64,000 nt of DNA. Origin: Shewanella violacea DSS12. Lineage in GTDB: Bacteria; Pseudomonadota; Gammaproteobacteria; Enterobacterales; Shewanellaceae. The position numbers were made by a program, and so were the translations under genes. Under the pieces are notes generated by a model. That model was not told the DNA's origin. It was given only the letters and a program-made list of their open reading frames with translations, and did no database searches. Location of the stretch: assembly GCF_000091325.1 (NCBI RefSeq), contig NC_014012.1, positions 1,364,001 through 1,428,000 of the forward strand, read 5' to 3'. Numbering within the stretch: position 1 is the stretch's first letter; each line of letters starts with the position of its first letter. Of the stretch, positions 9,696 to 18,814 are shown piece by piece.

Positions 9696-10745
9696 ATGAT
9701 GAATCATAATGTGAACAATAATCATGCTAAAGCGATAACTGGCCTAATCATAGAGACAGGAGTTGGGGCAAGTTCAGCGAGTAAATCTAAGCTTAGCTGC
9801 AGCAAACGAATATCCCTATTAACTCTGCTTGTAGGGGCTTGTATCACATTTAACCTAAGTGCCTATGCAAGCGAAGAAGCGATAAATAGCTCAGATACTC
9901 GCTCTACTCAAGGGGTGTTCTCTGTCGGTGGGCAAACCCCTTCACTAAGCGCTATGAGTGACAATGAGTTAGATGCACAAGTTGGAATGATTGCAGATGA
10001 AAATGCTCTGTTATCGTCGCAACCAAGTCCAAGATTAGCTTGGCTAGAGAAAAAAATGATTACGCTTAAGCCAAGCAGTTTTAATCCTATGGACATAAAG
10101 ACTCGCGAACAGGTGATTAGCGAGCATAAGAGTGGTGATATCTCTGCTAAGTATTCTCTGCAAAAAAATGGGATGAAAACAGTAGCTGATGATGCTCAGT
10201 CGACTGTGCCCAAGGCCTTTTCTAATCCCATTTACCATGAATTTTCAATCTATGAAGCTAGCAGTCGCTTATTCGTCGATGATGACGGTGACGGTTTTTA
10301 TCAAACCTTTAGTGTGACTTTTGATGCAGATGTGTACGGACTCGATGCGGTCGAGGTCGCCGATGTCTACGCAGAGATCTATTTGAGCCGAGATGGGGGC
10401 CCTTGGGTGCATTATGACTCCACCGATGTATTCTCTATCGTGGGTGAGTCTAGCGATGATGATTATGAAGTATTAACTAGCCTGCATTATGGATATTACA
10501 CCGATTATTACGATGTGCTTATCGACCTCTATGAAGTAGGTTTCGACGATATTGTCGCCACGATAAGCTCAAACGATACCGACAATCTCTATGCCTTACC
10601 CCTGGAGAGTAGTGATCGCGATGAGGTGTATATAGATGGTGGAGATTCTAGTAGTGAAGGTTATGGCGGCGGCGCTATTTCACTGTTATCTCTATTGGGA
10701 TTGGGGATTATTGCCAGTCTGAGAAGAAAAAAATGTAAATATTGA
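9696..10745 (+). CDS. Choice-of-anchor H family protein with GlyGly-CTERM sorting signal
   Basis: A 349-residue exported surface protein. An unusually long N-region (about 45 residues) precedes a hydrophobic signal core (ISLLTLLVGACITFNLSAYA). The mature region is very acidic, with FVDDDGDGFYQTFSVTFDADV and repeated Asp/Tyr blocks, in keeping with the choice-of-anchor H family. The C-terminus is a textbook GlyGly-CTERM: SSEGYGGGA, a hydrophobic helix (ISLLSLLGLGIIASL) and a basic tail RRKKCK. Such tails are processed by rhombosortase, with surface attachment depending on the type II secretion system. ATG at 9696 or 9699 could be used; AAAGAGG lies just upstream. A hairpin at 10777-10814 ends the unit. 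Confidence 0.82.
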   Translation: MMNHNVNNNHAKAITGLIIETGVGASSASKSKLSCSKRISLLTLLVGACITFNLSAYASEEAINSSDTRSTQGVFSVGGQTPSLSAMSDNELDAQVGMIADENALLSSQPSPRLAWLEKKMITLKPSSFNPMDIKTREQVISEHKSGDISAKYSLQKNGMKTVADDAQSTVPKAFSNPIYHEFSIYEASSRLFVDDDGDGFYQTFSVTFDADVYGLDAVEVADVYAEIYLSRDGGPWVHYDSTDVFSIVGESSDDDYEVLTSLHYGYYTDYYDVLIDLYEVGFDDIVATISSNDTDNLYALPLESSDRDEVYIDGGDSSSEGYGGGAISLLSLLGLGIIASLRRKKCKY

Positions 10746-10776
10746 TTGGTGTCTGTTGGGTTCATTAGTGAATAGT

Positions 10777-10814
10777 AGGCCAAAGTGAAATGGATATTTG
10801 AGTTTGGCCTTTTA
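10777..10814 (+). terminator. Probable terminator after the GlyGly-CTERM gene
   Basis: AGGCCAAA (10777-10784) pairs with TTTGGCCT (10803-10810), followed by TTTTA. The rest of the 10746-11117 gap holds only the Fur box and promoter region of the next gene. Confidence 0.55.
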
Positions 10815-11064
10815 ATGCCTAGCTTTTATGTCAGGAATTTATTGAGGTTGGAAGTGTTATTGCCGCCTATTTATTCGATGAAGATAATGCATGGCCCAAC
10901 CCCCATCCCAGCTAACTTATCTATAAGTCTATAAGCCGTTGAGTGATTTATAAGCACATCGTTAATGCTATCGGTGCTCGTTATGTGAAAATTATTAAGA
11001 TGTTTGCGTAAATGGGTGTCAATGTCACTTTTTTTGCACGGGTATGCGATGTATTTGTTGTAAT

Positions 11065-11083
11065 GCTATCAATAATCATTATC
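11065..11083 (+). promoter_or_regulatory. Fur box upstream of the TonB-dependent receptor
   Basis: A 19-base segment matches the classical Fur consensus GATAATGATAATCATTATC at 15 of 19 positions, with the right half (AATCATTATC) intact. It ends 34 bp before the receptor start codon, the expected place for iron repression. Confidence 0.75.
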
Positions 11084-11117
11084 ATTCCGCCCATAATACT
11101 AATGGGAGATAATATCG

Positions 11118-13580
11118 ATGCAACAATTTCGTTTTTCACTACTTGCTGTCGCTTGTGCATCTAGTTTTTTTCCTGGACTTCTTTCTGCTAATGAGCAGGT
11201 TAAAGTGCCAGAAAAAGTGCAAGCAGAAGAGCTGGAAAACAAGGATGTAGAGCGTATCACTGTCTATGGAAGACAAAACCAAGTGGTCATGAATTCGGGT
11301 CTAGCGACCAAGTCAGATATGTCGTTAATGGAAACACCAGCGGCCGTAGTTATCGTCGATGAAGAGCTGATCAATGCTCAAGGCGTGAATAATTTGCAAG
11401 ATCTGGTGCGCAATATCAGTGGCGTGACTCAGGCGGGTAACAACTATGGTATTGGTGATAATTTAGTGATCCGCGGACTAGGTGCTAACTATACCTATGA
11501 CGGTATGTATGGCGGCGCAGGACTTGGTAACACCTTCAATCCAACACGCTCTCTGACTAATGTTGAATCGGTAGAAGTGCTCAAAGGCCCTGCGACAGGT
11601 TTGTATGGTATGGGTAGCGCTGGTGGCGTGATTAACCTTATCGAGAAGAAGCCTGAATTTGAGAGTCGCCACGATATAGGTGTCGAGCTGGGTCAATGGG
11701 ATTCCTATGCGCTAAGTATCGATAGCACGGGCGGCTTGACTGACAAGCTAGCTTATCGTCTTGTTGCTAAAACGGCTCGCAGTGACGGCTATCGTGATAT
11801 AGGTACCGATCGCGATGAAGTCTATACGTCAATTAAATATGTGTTCGATGACAGCCAGGACTTGATGTTGTCGGCTTCTTATATCAAGGATGCCATCGCA
11901 GTCGATTCCATTGGTCATCCAATTCGAATCTATAATGCTGAGTCTGTCGGCGGGAAAACTGCCGGAGAAGCCAGTTGGGAAGATTTAATCAATGACCCAG
12001 AAGGCAAAGGTATTCAACTTACCGATGAGCAACGTAAGCAACTAGCCGACTCTTTGGCCGATAGTGATGGTTTAACCCCCTATGAATTTGGTCATAACGG
12101 GATTATCTCGCCAATGGCCAAAGATAACCAAGGTGACGAGCTGAGATTTAAGCTGACTCATAATATCTACCTCAATGAGAATCTATTTCTCAACCAGCAG
12201 CTGCAATATCGTGATTATAGCTCAGGTTTTGCCCGTCAAACTGGCGCATATAACTATGTATATTGGGATCGCAGGGGCACCATCAATGCTGACCCTCGTG
12301 CGCCACTGCTTGAAGACGGTGTACTCTACCCGTTTGCGGCTCGCCGTCAGGAGTATCGTCAGGTCTCGGCCGATGAGACTTCTTGGCAGTATTTCGCCGA
12401 CTTGAGATATGACTTCGAATTGGCAGGCATAGATAACGAGCTGTTAGTTAATGCGAACTTCGAAGACCGTGATATTCGTTTCAAACAGTACTCAATTTAC
12501 GATGCCGATAAGGTCATAAAGAACAAGGCCGGTGATGTCATCTATCAGGGGCAATTGCCTTACATCTACGATATTCGTAATCCAAATTGGGCTGAAGGCT
12601 CTTTTGAAGATCACGACCCTCTGATGACCAGTAACTACAACAAGAAGGTGAGTGCCTGGGGCGTAGGCCTACAGCATGTCGGCTATTTCGGCTATGGCTT
12701 TACCACACGAGTCGGTGTTGCGTTTAACGAGATTAAACAAAGCTATGAGCACTTCGGTGTCGATAAAAGATATCGTGCCAGCGCCGCCGAGCCAACGCCT
12801 GAAGCGGATACCACAGATAATGGCATTACCTATAACTTAGGTGTTACCTATATGCCGACCGATGACCTGTCATTTTTCGTCAATCATTCCAAAGGCCGTA
12901 CGGCTTATAGCATGTTAGGCGGTGTTGAAGGTGATGGTTCGGATAGACTGGATTCTGAGTCTATCAGTGATGACCTAGGCATGCGTATTAAGGCATTTGA
13001 TGATCAGATGTTGACCTCCTTGGTGTTCTTTAAGAGTTCACGCACTAATCTGCAATACTCAAACCCTGATTATGAAGAAGGTGTTTCAGGACCAAATGTA
13101 CCGAAAAGCTTCTATGACGGTAAGGAAGAGACCACAGGTGTAGAGTTAGACATGAATGCTCACCTCAATGAGCAGTGGATGATCAACGTTAACGGTGTTT
13201 ATCAGGATGCACGTGATAAGAAAGATCCCAATCGCAGCAGCTATGATACTCGTCAAAAGGGCGTGCCTTATGTGACAGCCAGTGCTTGGGTCACCTATGG
13301 TGCCGATATGTTCTCACTTTCTAGCCCGATTGATATCAGCTTAGGTGCAAAATACGTCGACGATCGCAGCACGAACTCAAGCTCATTTGGTATTCCCGAT
13401 GGTCATGTGCCAAGTTATACGGTATTCGATTCGGCCATCAGCTATCAGGCCGATAACTGGAAGCTACAGTTGAACGTCAACAACCTGTTCAATGAGACGT
13501 ACTACAGCAAGGCCATGTTCCTCGGTGGCATGCCTGGTGAAGAGCGTAATGCCAAGCTGACCTTTAATTATCAGTTGTAA
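11118..13580 (+). CDS. TonB-dependent siderophore receptor
   Basis: An 820-residue outer-membrane receptor for TonB/ExbBD-energised uptake, probably of a ferric siderophore. It has a signal peptide (1-24, ending LLSA), a TonB-box-like segment (DVERITVYG, about 42-50), then a plug domain with TPAAVVIVDEELI, NLQDLVRNISGVTQAG, NLVIRGLG and NVESVEVLKGPATGLYGMG. A 22-strand barrel follows, ending in NLFNETYYSKAMF and the terminal aromatic-containing strand KLTFNYQL. Siderophore-receptor family length is usually 700-800, so it is complete. GGGAGAT lies at good distance before the ATG. Iron regulation is supported by the Fur box. The ligand cannot be read from sequence. Confidence 0.93.
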   Translation: MQQFRFSLLAVACASSFFPGLLSANEQVKVPEKVQAEELENKDVERITVYGRQNQVVMNSGLATKSDMSLMETPAAVVIVDEELINAQGVNNLQDLVRNISGVTQAGNNYGIGDNLVIRGLGANYTYDGMYGGAGLGNTFNPTRSLTNVESVEVLKGPATGLYGMGSAGGVINLIEKKPEFESRHDIGVELGQWDSYALSIDSTGGLTDKLAYRLVAKTARSDGYRDIGTDRDEVYTSIKYVFDDSQDLMLSASYIKDAIAVDSIGHPIRIYNAESVGGKTAGEASWEDLINDPEGKGIQLTDEQRKQLADSLADSDGLTPYEFGHNGIISPMAKDNQGDELRFKLTHNIYLNENLFLNQQLQYRDYSSGFARQTGAYNYVYWDRRGTINADPRAPLLEDGVLYPFAARRQEYRQVSADETSWQYFADLRYDFELAGIDNELLVNANFEDRDIRFKQYSIYDADKVIKNKAGDVIYQGQLPYIYDIRNPNWAEGSFEDHDPLMTSNYNKKVSAWGVGLQHVGYFGYGFTTRVGVAFNEIKQSYEHFGVDKRYRASAAEPTPEADTTDNGITYNLGVTYMPTDDLSFFVNHSKGRTAYSMLGGVEGDGSDRLDSESISDDLGMRIKAFDDQMLTSLVFFKSSRTNLQYSNPDYEEGVSGPNVPKSFYDGKEETTGVELDMNAHLNEQWMINVNGVYQDARDKKDPNRSSYDTRQKGVPYVTASAWVTYGADMFSLSSPIDISLGAKYVDDRSTNSSSFGIPDGHVPSYTVFDSAISYQADNWKLQLNVNNLFNETYYSKAMFLGGMPGEERNAKLTFNYQL

Positions 13581-13640
13581 GGCGTAAGCTTCGAATTACG
13601 AAATTACGAATTACGAGCTAGCAGTTTGTAGAGTGTTTTG

Positions 13641-13668
13641 AAAGCGCAGCCTTGGGGCTGCGCTTTTT
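13641..13668 (+). terminator. Strong terminator after the TonB receptor
   Basis: An 11-bp GC-rich stem (AAAGCGCAGCC with GGCTGCGCTTT) has a TTGG loop and is followed by TTGC. Just before it (13590-13616) the sequence has three short ATTACGA repeats. Confidence 0.88.
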
Positions 13669-13802
13669 GCTAGTGGCATTTAGATTGTTTCAATTCTTCT
13701 ATTTCAATCTAGCTGTTTCGATTCAGTGCAGATTATTAATTTTTTTGTGCTAGCTTATGTGTCTTGATTGTTAAATTTTCCATAAATAAAAAGAAGCAGC
13801 CG

Positions 13803-15155
13803 ATGAAACTCACTAAAATATGCCTGTCACTGGCCTTGGTATTTATGATGACGAGCCCGCTAGCGGTTCATGCAAACAGCCTTGACTCATCATTAGCACT
13901 ATCTGTCAGCAAAGCCCTGCCTAAACTCGAGAAGCTTTATTTGCATCTGCATCAACATCCTGAGCTTTCTTATCAAGAGAAGGCGACGGGGAAGAGGATG
14001 GCGAAGGAGCTTTTAGCGCTGGGTTTTGAGGTGACGGATAATTACGGCGGTTATGGCGTGGTAGGTATATTTAAAAATGGCGATGGCCCCACTGTGATGA
14101 TCCGTGCCGATATCGATGGCTTGCCAATCATAGAGCAGACCGGAAAACCTTATGCATCCATAGTGACCACAACAGATGCCGAGCATCAATCGGTTGGCAT
14201 CATGCATGGCTGTGGCCATGATATTCATATGACCAGTTTAATCGGCACTGCTGAGCAGCTGGTGAAGCATAAGAGTGATTGGCAGGGTACCTTGATGATG
14301 GTGGCACAACCTGCAGAAGAGGTAGGCGGCGGCGCCAAAGCCATGTTAGCACAAGGTTTATTCACTGAATTTCCAACACCTGACTATGTTCTCGGTCTGC
14401 ATGTCAGTGCATCGCTTCCTGCGGGGAAAGTGGCCATAGCGCCGGGTTATGCTTTGGCTAATGTCGACTCGGTGGATATCACCATTAAAGGCAAGGGAGG
14501 CCATGGCGCCTATCCCCATATGACTATCGACCCTGTGGTGCTTGCGGCCCGCACTGTGATGGCGCTGCAGACCATAGCGAGTCGAGAAATCTCACCCCTT
14601 GAGCCAAATGTGATCACTGTGGGTTCTATTCATGGGGGCGCTAAGCACAACATTATATCCAATGAAGTGAAACTTCAGCTCACCCTAAGATCTTATAACC
14701 CGCAAGTTCGTCAGCAACAGATTGCAGCCATTAAGCGCATGACCAAAGGCATAGCCATGAGTGCAGGCCTGCCCGATAGTTTAATGCCTGTGGTCTATGT
14801 TCATCAAGATGAGACGATACCTTCTACTTACAATAACCCTCAATTAGCCAGCTCAGTTCAAGCCAGTATCGAGGGCGAAATAGGTAAGGCTAATGTGGTT
14901 AAATCTGAGCCTGTGATGGCAGGTGAAGATTTTGGCCTCTATGGCCTCACTCCCCAGAAGCGTCCCATCACCATCTTCTGGCTTGGCGCCGTAGAGCCTA
15001 AACTGTATCAAGCCAGTAAGGTGTCCGGGGAACGTTTGCCATCACTTCACTCAAGCAAGTTTGCCCCCGACTACCCTTTGACTATCAGCACAGGCGTAAG
15101 AGCCATGAGCCGAAGTGCCATGGATCTGTTTAATGCTTCATCTTGGTCGCGATAG
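13803..15155 (+). CDS. Exported M20-family amidohydrolase (M20D, IAA-amino-acid hydrolase type)
   Basis: Periplasmic zinc-dependent amidohydrolase/carboxypeptidase of about 450 residues. It has a signal peptide (about 1-24, ending AVHA). The metal-binding motifs are MHGCGHDIHMT and QPAEEVGGGAKAM, a dimerisation-domain motif is KGKGGHGAYPH, and a late ligand lies in AGEDFGLY. The family removes N-acyl or aminoacyl groups from conjugated amino acids; the substrate is unknown. The frame extends to a start at 13764, but ATG 13803 has AAGAAG just upstream and starts the signal peptide cleanly. Its 3' end overlaps the convergent AhpD-like gene by 26 bp. Confidence 0.9.
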   Translation: MKLTKICLSLALVFMMTSPLAVHANSLDSSLALSVSKALPKLEKLYLHLHQHPELSYQEKATGKRMAKELLALGFEVTDNYGGYGVVGIFKNGDGPTVMIRADIDGLPIIEQTGKPYASIVTTTDAEHQSVGIMHGCGHDIHMTSLIGTAEQLVKHKSDWQGTLMMVAQPAEEVGGGAKAMLAQGLFTEFPTPDYVLGLHVSASLPAGKVAIAPGYALANVDSVDITIKGKGGHGAYPHMTIDPVVLAARTVMALQTIASREISPLEPNVITVGSIHGGAKHNIISNEVKLQLTLRSYNPQVRQQQIAAIKRMTKGIAMSAGLPDSLMPVVYVHQDETIPSTYNNPQLASSVQASIEGEIGKANVVKSEPVMAGEDFGLYGLTPQKRPITIFWLGAVEPKLYQASKVSGERLPSLHSSKFAPDYPLTISTGVRAMSRSAMDLFNASSWSR

Positions 15156-15564
15156 CAAAACGGTTCCAGGCGTTGATCATTATGACCTGCATTATCACTT
15201 GAGCTATCTGATCTTCACCTAATAACTCGAGACCGGCTTGATACGTGCTGTCGGTTAGACCCGCTTGTGAAACGTGGGTGAGTTCATCGGTGAGGGCGAG
15301 TACCGCCCGCTCAGTAGCATCAAACAGGGGAGATTCTTTCCAGGCCGATACAGCAAATAACTTCTGTGGTGATATGCCAGCTTTCAAAGCCTCTTGTGTA
15401 TGCATTTGAATGCAATAAGCGCACTGATTAATCATGGATGCGCGGATCTTGATTAGCTCTTTTAGTGTTGACGATAGTTTAGTTTCTGCTAGATAATTTT
15501 CGACAGACATCATGGCAGTTAATGCGGCTGGCTGTGTTTTTGCTATATCGATACGTTTTGTCAT
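15130..15564 (-). CDS. Carboxymuconolactone decarboxylase / AhpD-like protein
   Basis: A 144-residue all-helical protein of the CMD/AhpD superfamily. It carries the redox motif CAYCIQMH (C-x-x-C-x-x-x-H), as in alkylhydroperoxidase AhpD, where the thiols reduce peroxiredoxin partners. This suggests a peroxide or thiol defence role. It converges on the M20 gene and is divergent from the LysR regulator at 15710, which probably controls it. Confidence 0.87.
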   Translation of the reverse strand: MTKRIDIAKTQPAALTAMMSVENYLAETKLSSTLKELIKIRASMINQCAYCIQMHTQEALKAGISPQKLFAVSAWKESPLFDATERAVLALTDELTHVSQAGLTDSTYQAGLELLGEDQIAQVIMQVIMINAWNRFAIATKMKH

Positions 15565-15658
15565 CTTTTGTCCTTTATTGAGGTTTAAATCGGCTTTATT
15601 GGGATGACATAATTGTGCATAATTCTAACTATTAACTGAATACACGTATAAACTTAAA

Positions 15659-15683
15659 CAGCTTTGCGTAAAACGCAAAGCTG
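15659..15683. promoter_or_regulatory. Perfect 11-bp inverted repeat in front of the LysR gene
   Basis: CAGCTTTGCGT, AAA, ACGCAAAGCTG lies between the divergent AhpD-like and LysR genes, 27 bp before the LysR ATG. It could be an operator or a 5'-leader hairpin. A direct repeat CATAATT-GTG-CATAATT lies about 35 bp further toward the AhpD-like gene. Confidence 0.5.
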
Positions 15684-15709
15684 ATTTTGGAGATACTGAG
15701 GCATAGGAA

Positions 15710-16609
15710 ATGTTAGAACAGATTAAGGTGTTTCATCAGGTTGTGGATTCGGGAAGTTTTTCTCAGGCTGCTCAGGTCTTGCATATGGCACCATCTTCAA
15801 TCGCCCGCAATATCGATAGTCTTGAAGCTCAGCTTAAAACAACACTATTTAAGCGGAGTACTCGTCAGCTAATCTTAACCGAAGAGGGGAGTTATTTTTA
15901 CAAACAGTCAGGCAAGTTAGTTGAAGATGCCGATATCTTGCTGGCTGAGATGCGGGGGGCCCAAGATACTCCCCAAGGCTTGTTAAGGATCTCTGTGTTC
16001 GAAAGCTTTGGCAACCTATGTCTGGCGCCGATTATTCCTGAGTTTTTGCAGATGTACCCAGATGTGCAAGTTGATTTAGACCTAGACAATAAGCTGGTGG
16101 ATCTTCATAGCGATAATGTGGATCTGGCCATTCGTATCGGTGTTCCCCAAGATAGTGGTTTAAAGGCTAGGAAATTACTGGAAAATCGTACCTTGTTAAC
16201 GGCATCACCTATCTATGTAGAGCAGCATAAAACGATCACACAGCCCAGTGATCTAGGTGAGCATAACTGCTTACTCATCAGCCAAGAGAGGCAGAGGAAT
16301 CATTGGTATTTCAACAAGGGGAAAAGCAAGCGAAAGGTCTCTGTTACGGGCAATTTGATATCTAAAGGAGGCTCCCCCTTGCTAATCGCGGCACTCAAAG
16401 GTTGCGGTGTACTCCTGTTATCTGAGTGGATGGTAAAACCTTACCTTGAGAGTAAAGACCTAGTAGCCATTTTGCCTGATTGGACGGTAAATCATAGGGA
16501 GAATGGTAGTGGTGAAATTTATGCTATTTACAAAGATGCTCAATATCCTAAGCCGCATATCAGAGCATTTTTAGACTTTATGGTTAATAAATTAACAAGG
16601 GTGCGTTAA
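15710..16609 (+). CDS. LysR-family transcriptional regulator
   Basis: A 299-residue regulator. The N-terminal winged helix-turn-helix (about 1-60) has FHQVVDSGSFSQAAQVLHMAPSS, followed by the linker helix and a periplasmic-binding-like effector domain (about 90-295). Its wording (PQGLLRISVFESFGNLCLAPIIPEFLQ, HSDNVDLAIRIG) is of the CrgA/DsdC-like group common next to AhpD or oxidoreductase genes. ATG at 15710 has GAGG 8 bp upstream. Divergent arrangement suggests it regulates the AhpD-like gene. Confidence 0.9.
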   Translation: MLEQIKVFHQVVDSGSFSQAAQVLHMAPSSIARNIDSLEAQLKTTLFKRSTRQLILTEEGSYFYKQSGKLVEDADILLAEMRGAQDTPQGLLRISVFESFGNLCLAPIIPEFLQMYPDVQVDLDLDNKLVDLHSDNVDLAIRIGVPQDSGLKARKLLENRTLLTASPIYVEQHKTITQPSDLGEHNCLLISQERQRNHWYFNKGKSKRKVSVTGNLISKGGSPLLIAALKGCGVLLLSEWMVKPYLESKDLVAILPDWTVNHRENGSGEIYAIYKDAQYPKPHIRAFLDFMVNKLTRVR

Positions 16610-16731
16610 TTGACCTAGTGGCTTGTATGTGTATATCTTATTAGCTGACAGTTTCTCATTCTATGGTTTGCGATGGCTTCAATTACTAATAGATTATTGT
16701 TTATCGCCAAAGATTAGATAAAGGAATATTA

Positions 16732-17937
16732 ATGGTTGCCAATGTAAGTTTATCCAAGTTAATCAAGCGGCATTTTTATGTTTTATTCACTTTATTCCTT
16801 ACTTTAGTTATTGGATTTATTTATATATATATGCAGAACAGCAAAAAATCATCTTTAGAGGCTGGCTCTATCTTGGTTCTGCCGGTGAAAGCTACAGCGA
16901 AAACAGCAGTGGAATCTGTAGATACTCAATGGAGTGTTTATGGTGAAATGGACAAATTAATCCATCGACTGGGATCTTCTGAGCGGTATATTGTGCTACA
17001 AGCTGAAGATGTTATTGAGATAATGAATCGAGCTTCAGTTTCAAAGGATGATTTAACTATTGAGGATATGCAGACAATCTTTGAGGTTTCAGGTGCATCC
17101 CTCATCATAGAGGCAGAGGTGTTTGTCGATTCTGCACGGAGCCAGCTTGCCTATCGTTTACATCAAAAACAGGTTATGGATAGTGGTCACTTAGTAGGCA
17201 CGGATGTTGAGGAATTGTTTTTACAGCTTTCAAATTTGATAAATCTCAAAACAGGTGCGAATCAAGTAAGTATAAATACCGTTAATGATTCAAGGTTCGT
17301 AAACCCGGATATCGTCAGGGCACTGGACTTGTTACAGTCTGGAAAACTAAATGTCGCAAGAACCTATCTGGAACGAGCATCAATGGCTGAACCTGACAAT
17401 GTCACTGCTAAGCGACTCCTTGCAAACCTATTAACAGAGAACCGAGATTTTATCTTAGCCCATGAGCTATTAACTTTAGCTATTGAGCAAGCAAAGACAC
17501 AGGGAAATATTGGTGAATTAGCTAGGTTGAGATTATCTTTAGCTAATAACTTTGTTGGTAAAAATGAAGTTGAGCGTGCGTTACCCCTACTTTCGATAGC
17601 AAAGCAGGATGCGGCAAAAGAAAAGGATTGGCTTTATTTAGCCTATATTTTTGAGCTTTCTGGTCATGTTAACCAAAGGCTAAATCGATATGCTGCAGCT
17701 AGGTATCAATTTAAAAAATCTATTTATTATCATCAAAAAATCAAATGTCCATATGGCCAAGTACAAGGTCAGAATAGTTTGGCAGAGCTTGAGTTTTTGG
17801 ACCTTAATTACTCCAAAGCCTACCGACTAACAAAATTGTCACTAGACATAATCATTCAAAGAAACCTTCCTGGCTTACGCGGTAAGACGTTAAAATTACA
17901 GTCTAAATTTGAGAATAAGCTGCAAAGAATAAGGTGA
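16732..17937 (+). CDS. Membrane-anchored TPR protein resembling the periplasmic half of CadC-type regulators
   Basis: A 401-residue protein with a short basic cytoplasmic tail, one membrane helix (about 15-33: YVLFTLFLTLVIGFIYIYM) and a long periplasmic part. The periplasmic part begins with an alpha/beta segment (ILVLPV..., LIHRLGSSERYIVLQAEDV, SGASLIIEAEV) like that seen after the membrane helix in CadC-like regulators, then TPR repeats (about 190-395, e.g. VRALDLLQSGKLNVARTYLERASMAEPDN). No N-terminal winged-helix DNA-binding domain is present: only about 14 residues precede the helix. AAAGGAAT is well placed before ATG 16732. Function unknown; protein-protein scaffolding or sensing is plausible. 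Confidence 0.72.
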   Translation: MVANVSLSKLIKRHFYVLFTLFLTLVIGFIYIYMQNSKKSSLEAGSILVLPVKATAKTAVESVDTQWSVYGEMDKLIHRLGSSERYIVLQAEDVIEIMNRASVSKDDLTIEDMQTIFEVSGASLIIEAEVFVDSARSQLAYRLHQKQVMDSGHLVGTDVEELFLQLSNLINLKTGANQVSINTVNDSRFVNPDIVRALDLLQSGKLNVARTYLERASMAEPDNVTAKRLLANLLTENRDFILAHELLTLAIEQAKTQGNIGELARLRLSLANNFVGKNEVERALPLLSIAKQDAAKEKDWLYLAYIFELSGHVNQRLNRYAAARYQFKKSIYYHQKIKCPYGQVQGQNSLAELEFLDLNYSKAYRLTKLSLDIIIQRNLPGLRGKTLKLQSKFENKLQRIR

Positions 17938-17955
17938 CAAAACCCAGATTAACGT

Positions 17956-18207
17956 CTATTTAAAGGTTACCTTGCCACCTATCATCTTAAACGCCGGCGT
18001 GCCTCGAACTAAAGTATCCCTAGCGAACTCTTGTCCACAATTTGGGCAGGTGCAGGGTATTTTAGTTAAGTCGTCGACGATTCGTTCCTTGAAGCACTTT
18101 ACTAAAGAGCCTTTGCCACCCTTACGATACTTAAATAGCTGGGTTTTACATTTAGCACAGAAGATATCGACAGTGCGAGTGGGGCCTTTCTTATTGGGTT
18201 TTGCCAT
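17956..18207 (-). CDS. Small zinc-ribbon protein, function unknown
   Basis: An 83-residue basic protein with two CxxC knuckles (FCAKC and CTCPNC) about 35 residues apart, forming a likely zinc ribbon, plus a Lys/Gly-rich stretch (KYRKGGKGSLVKC) that could contact nucleic acid. I recognise no named family. ATG at 18207 (MAKPNKKG) is preferred over an upstream in-frame start at 18237, which adds ten Lys/Asn/Ser-rich residues. Confidence 0.7.
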   Translation of the reverse strand: MAKPNKKGPTRTVDIFCAKCKTQLFKYRKGGKGSLVKCFKERIVDDLTKIPCTCPNCGQEFARDTLVRGTPAFKMIGGKVTFK

Positions 18208-18405
18208 GTTTGTAGACTTGTTTATTGATAATTTCATTGTTAGAAGCGGCTATTCTAGTCGAGTAAAGCGCTAATACAAAGTGTGCAAAACTTACAATTC
18301 TCTTCTACTATTTCTAAGTGCCTTTTTAAGTAGGTTTTTCGTTATATTTTCTTACTTTATATAAGAAAAGGCTAGCTACTCAAATCTAGCGATTAAGGAA
18401 GCATT

Positions 18406-18672
18406 ATGCCTAAGTTCTCAACTCTTGATAAAATTAACCGTGTAGCCTTGTTCTTTACCCTTATGCTGTTTCTTATGCTTAGTGGCTGTACTAACTATGA
18501 TCCCGTTCCGGTTGGAAAGTGTAGTGAGGTGGTTAAGCACGCTAAGAAGGTGCTTGGCAGTATGGCGCCAGATTATAAGAGCTTGATGGCGGATTGTAAG
18601 GCGGCGACAGATAGTGAAAGAGGCTGTGTGATGGCGGCGACGAAGAAGGGGGCACTGGCTCAATGCATGTAA
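18406..18672 (+). CDS. Small lipoprotein
   Basis: An 88-residue protein with a signal peptide and lipobox LMLSGC near residue 28, so an acylated mature protein of about 61 residues. The mature part has four further cysteines (KC, DC, GC, QC) that may pair, and a GSMAPDYKSLMADCKAATD segment. AAGGAAG lies upstream of the ATG. Function unknown. Confidence 0.72.
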   Translation: MPKFSTLDKINRVALFFTLMLFLMLSGCTNYDPVPVGKCSEVVKHAKKVLGSMAPDYKSLMADCKAATDSERGCVMAATKKGALAQCM

Positions 18673-18814
18673 GCTTTATGCAAGGCTAAATGCTGCTTCA
18701 TGTTTGTTTATACATTGCTGGTGCAATTATTCTATTACTGGATTGTTTTAGTTAACATTAGTGTAACTTAGGTTATAATTATCGTCATGATATTGGATAT
18801 TATGACGATACTTG

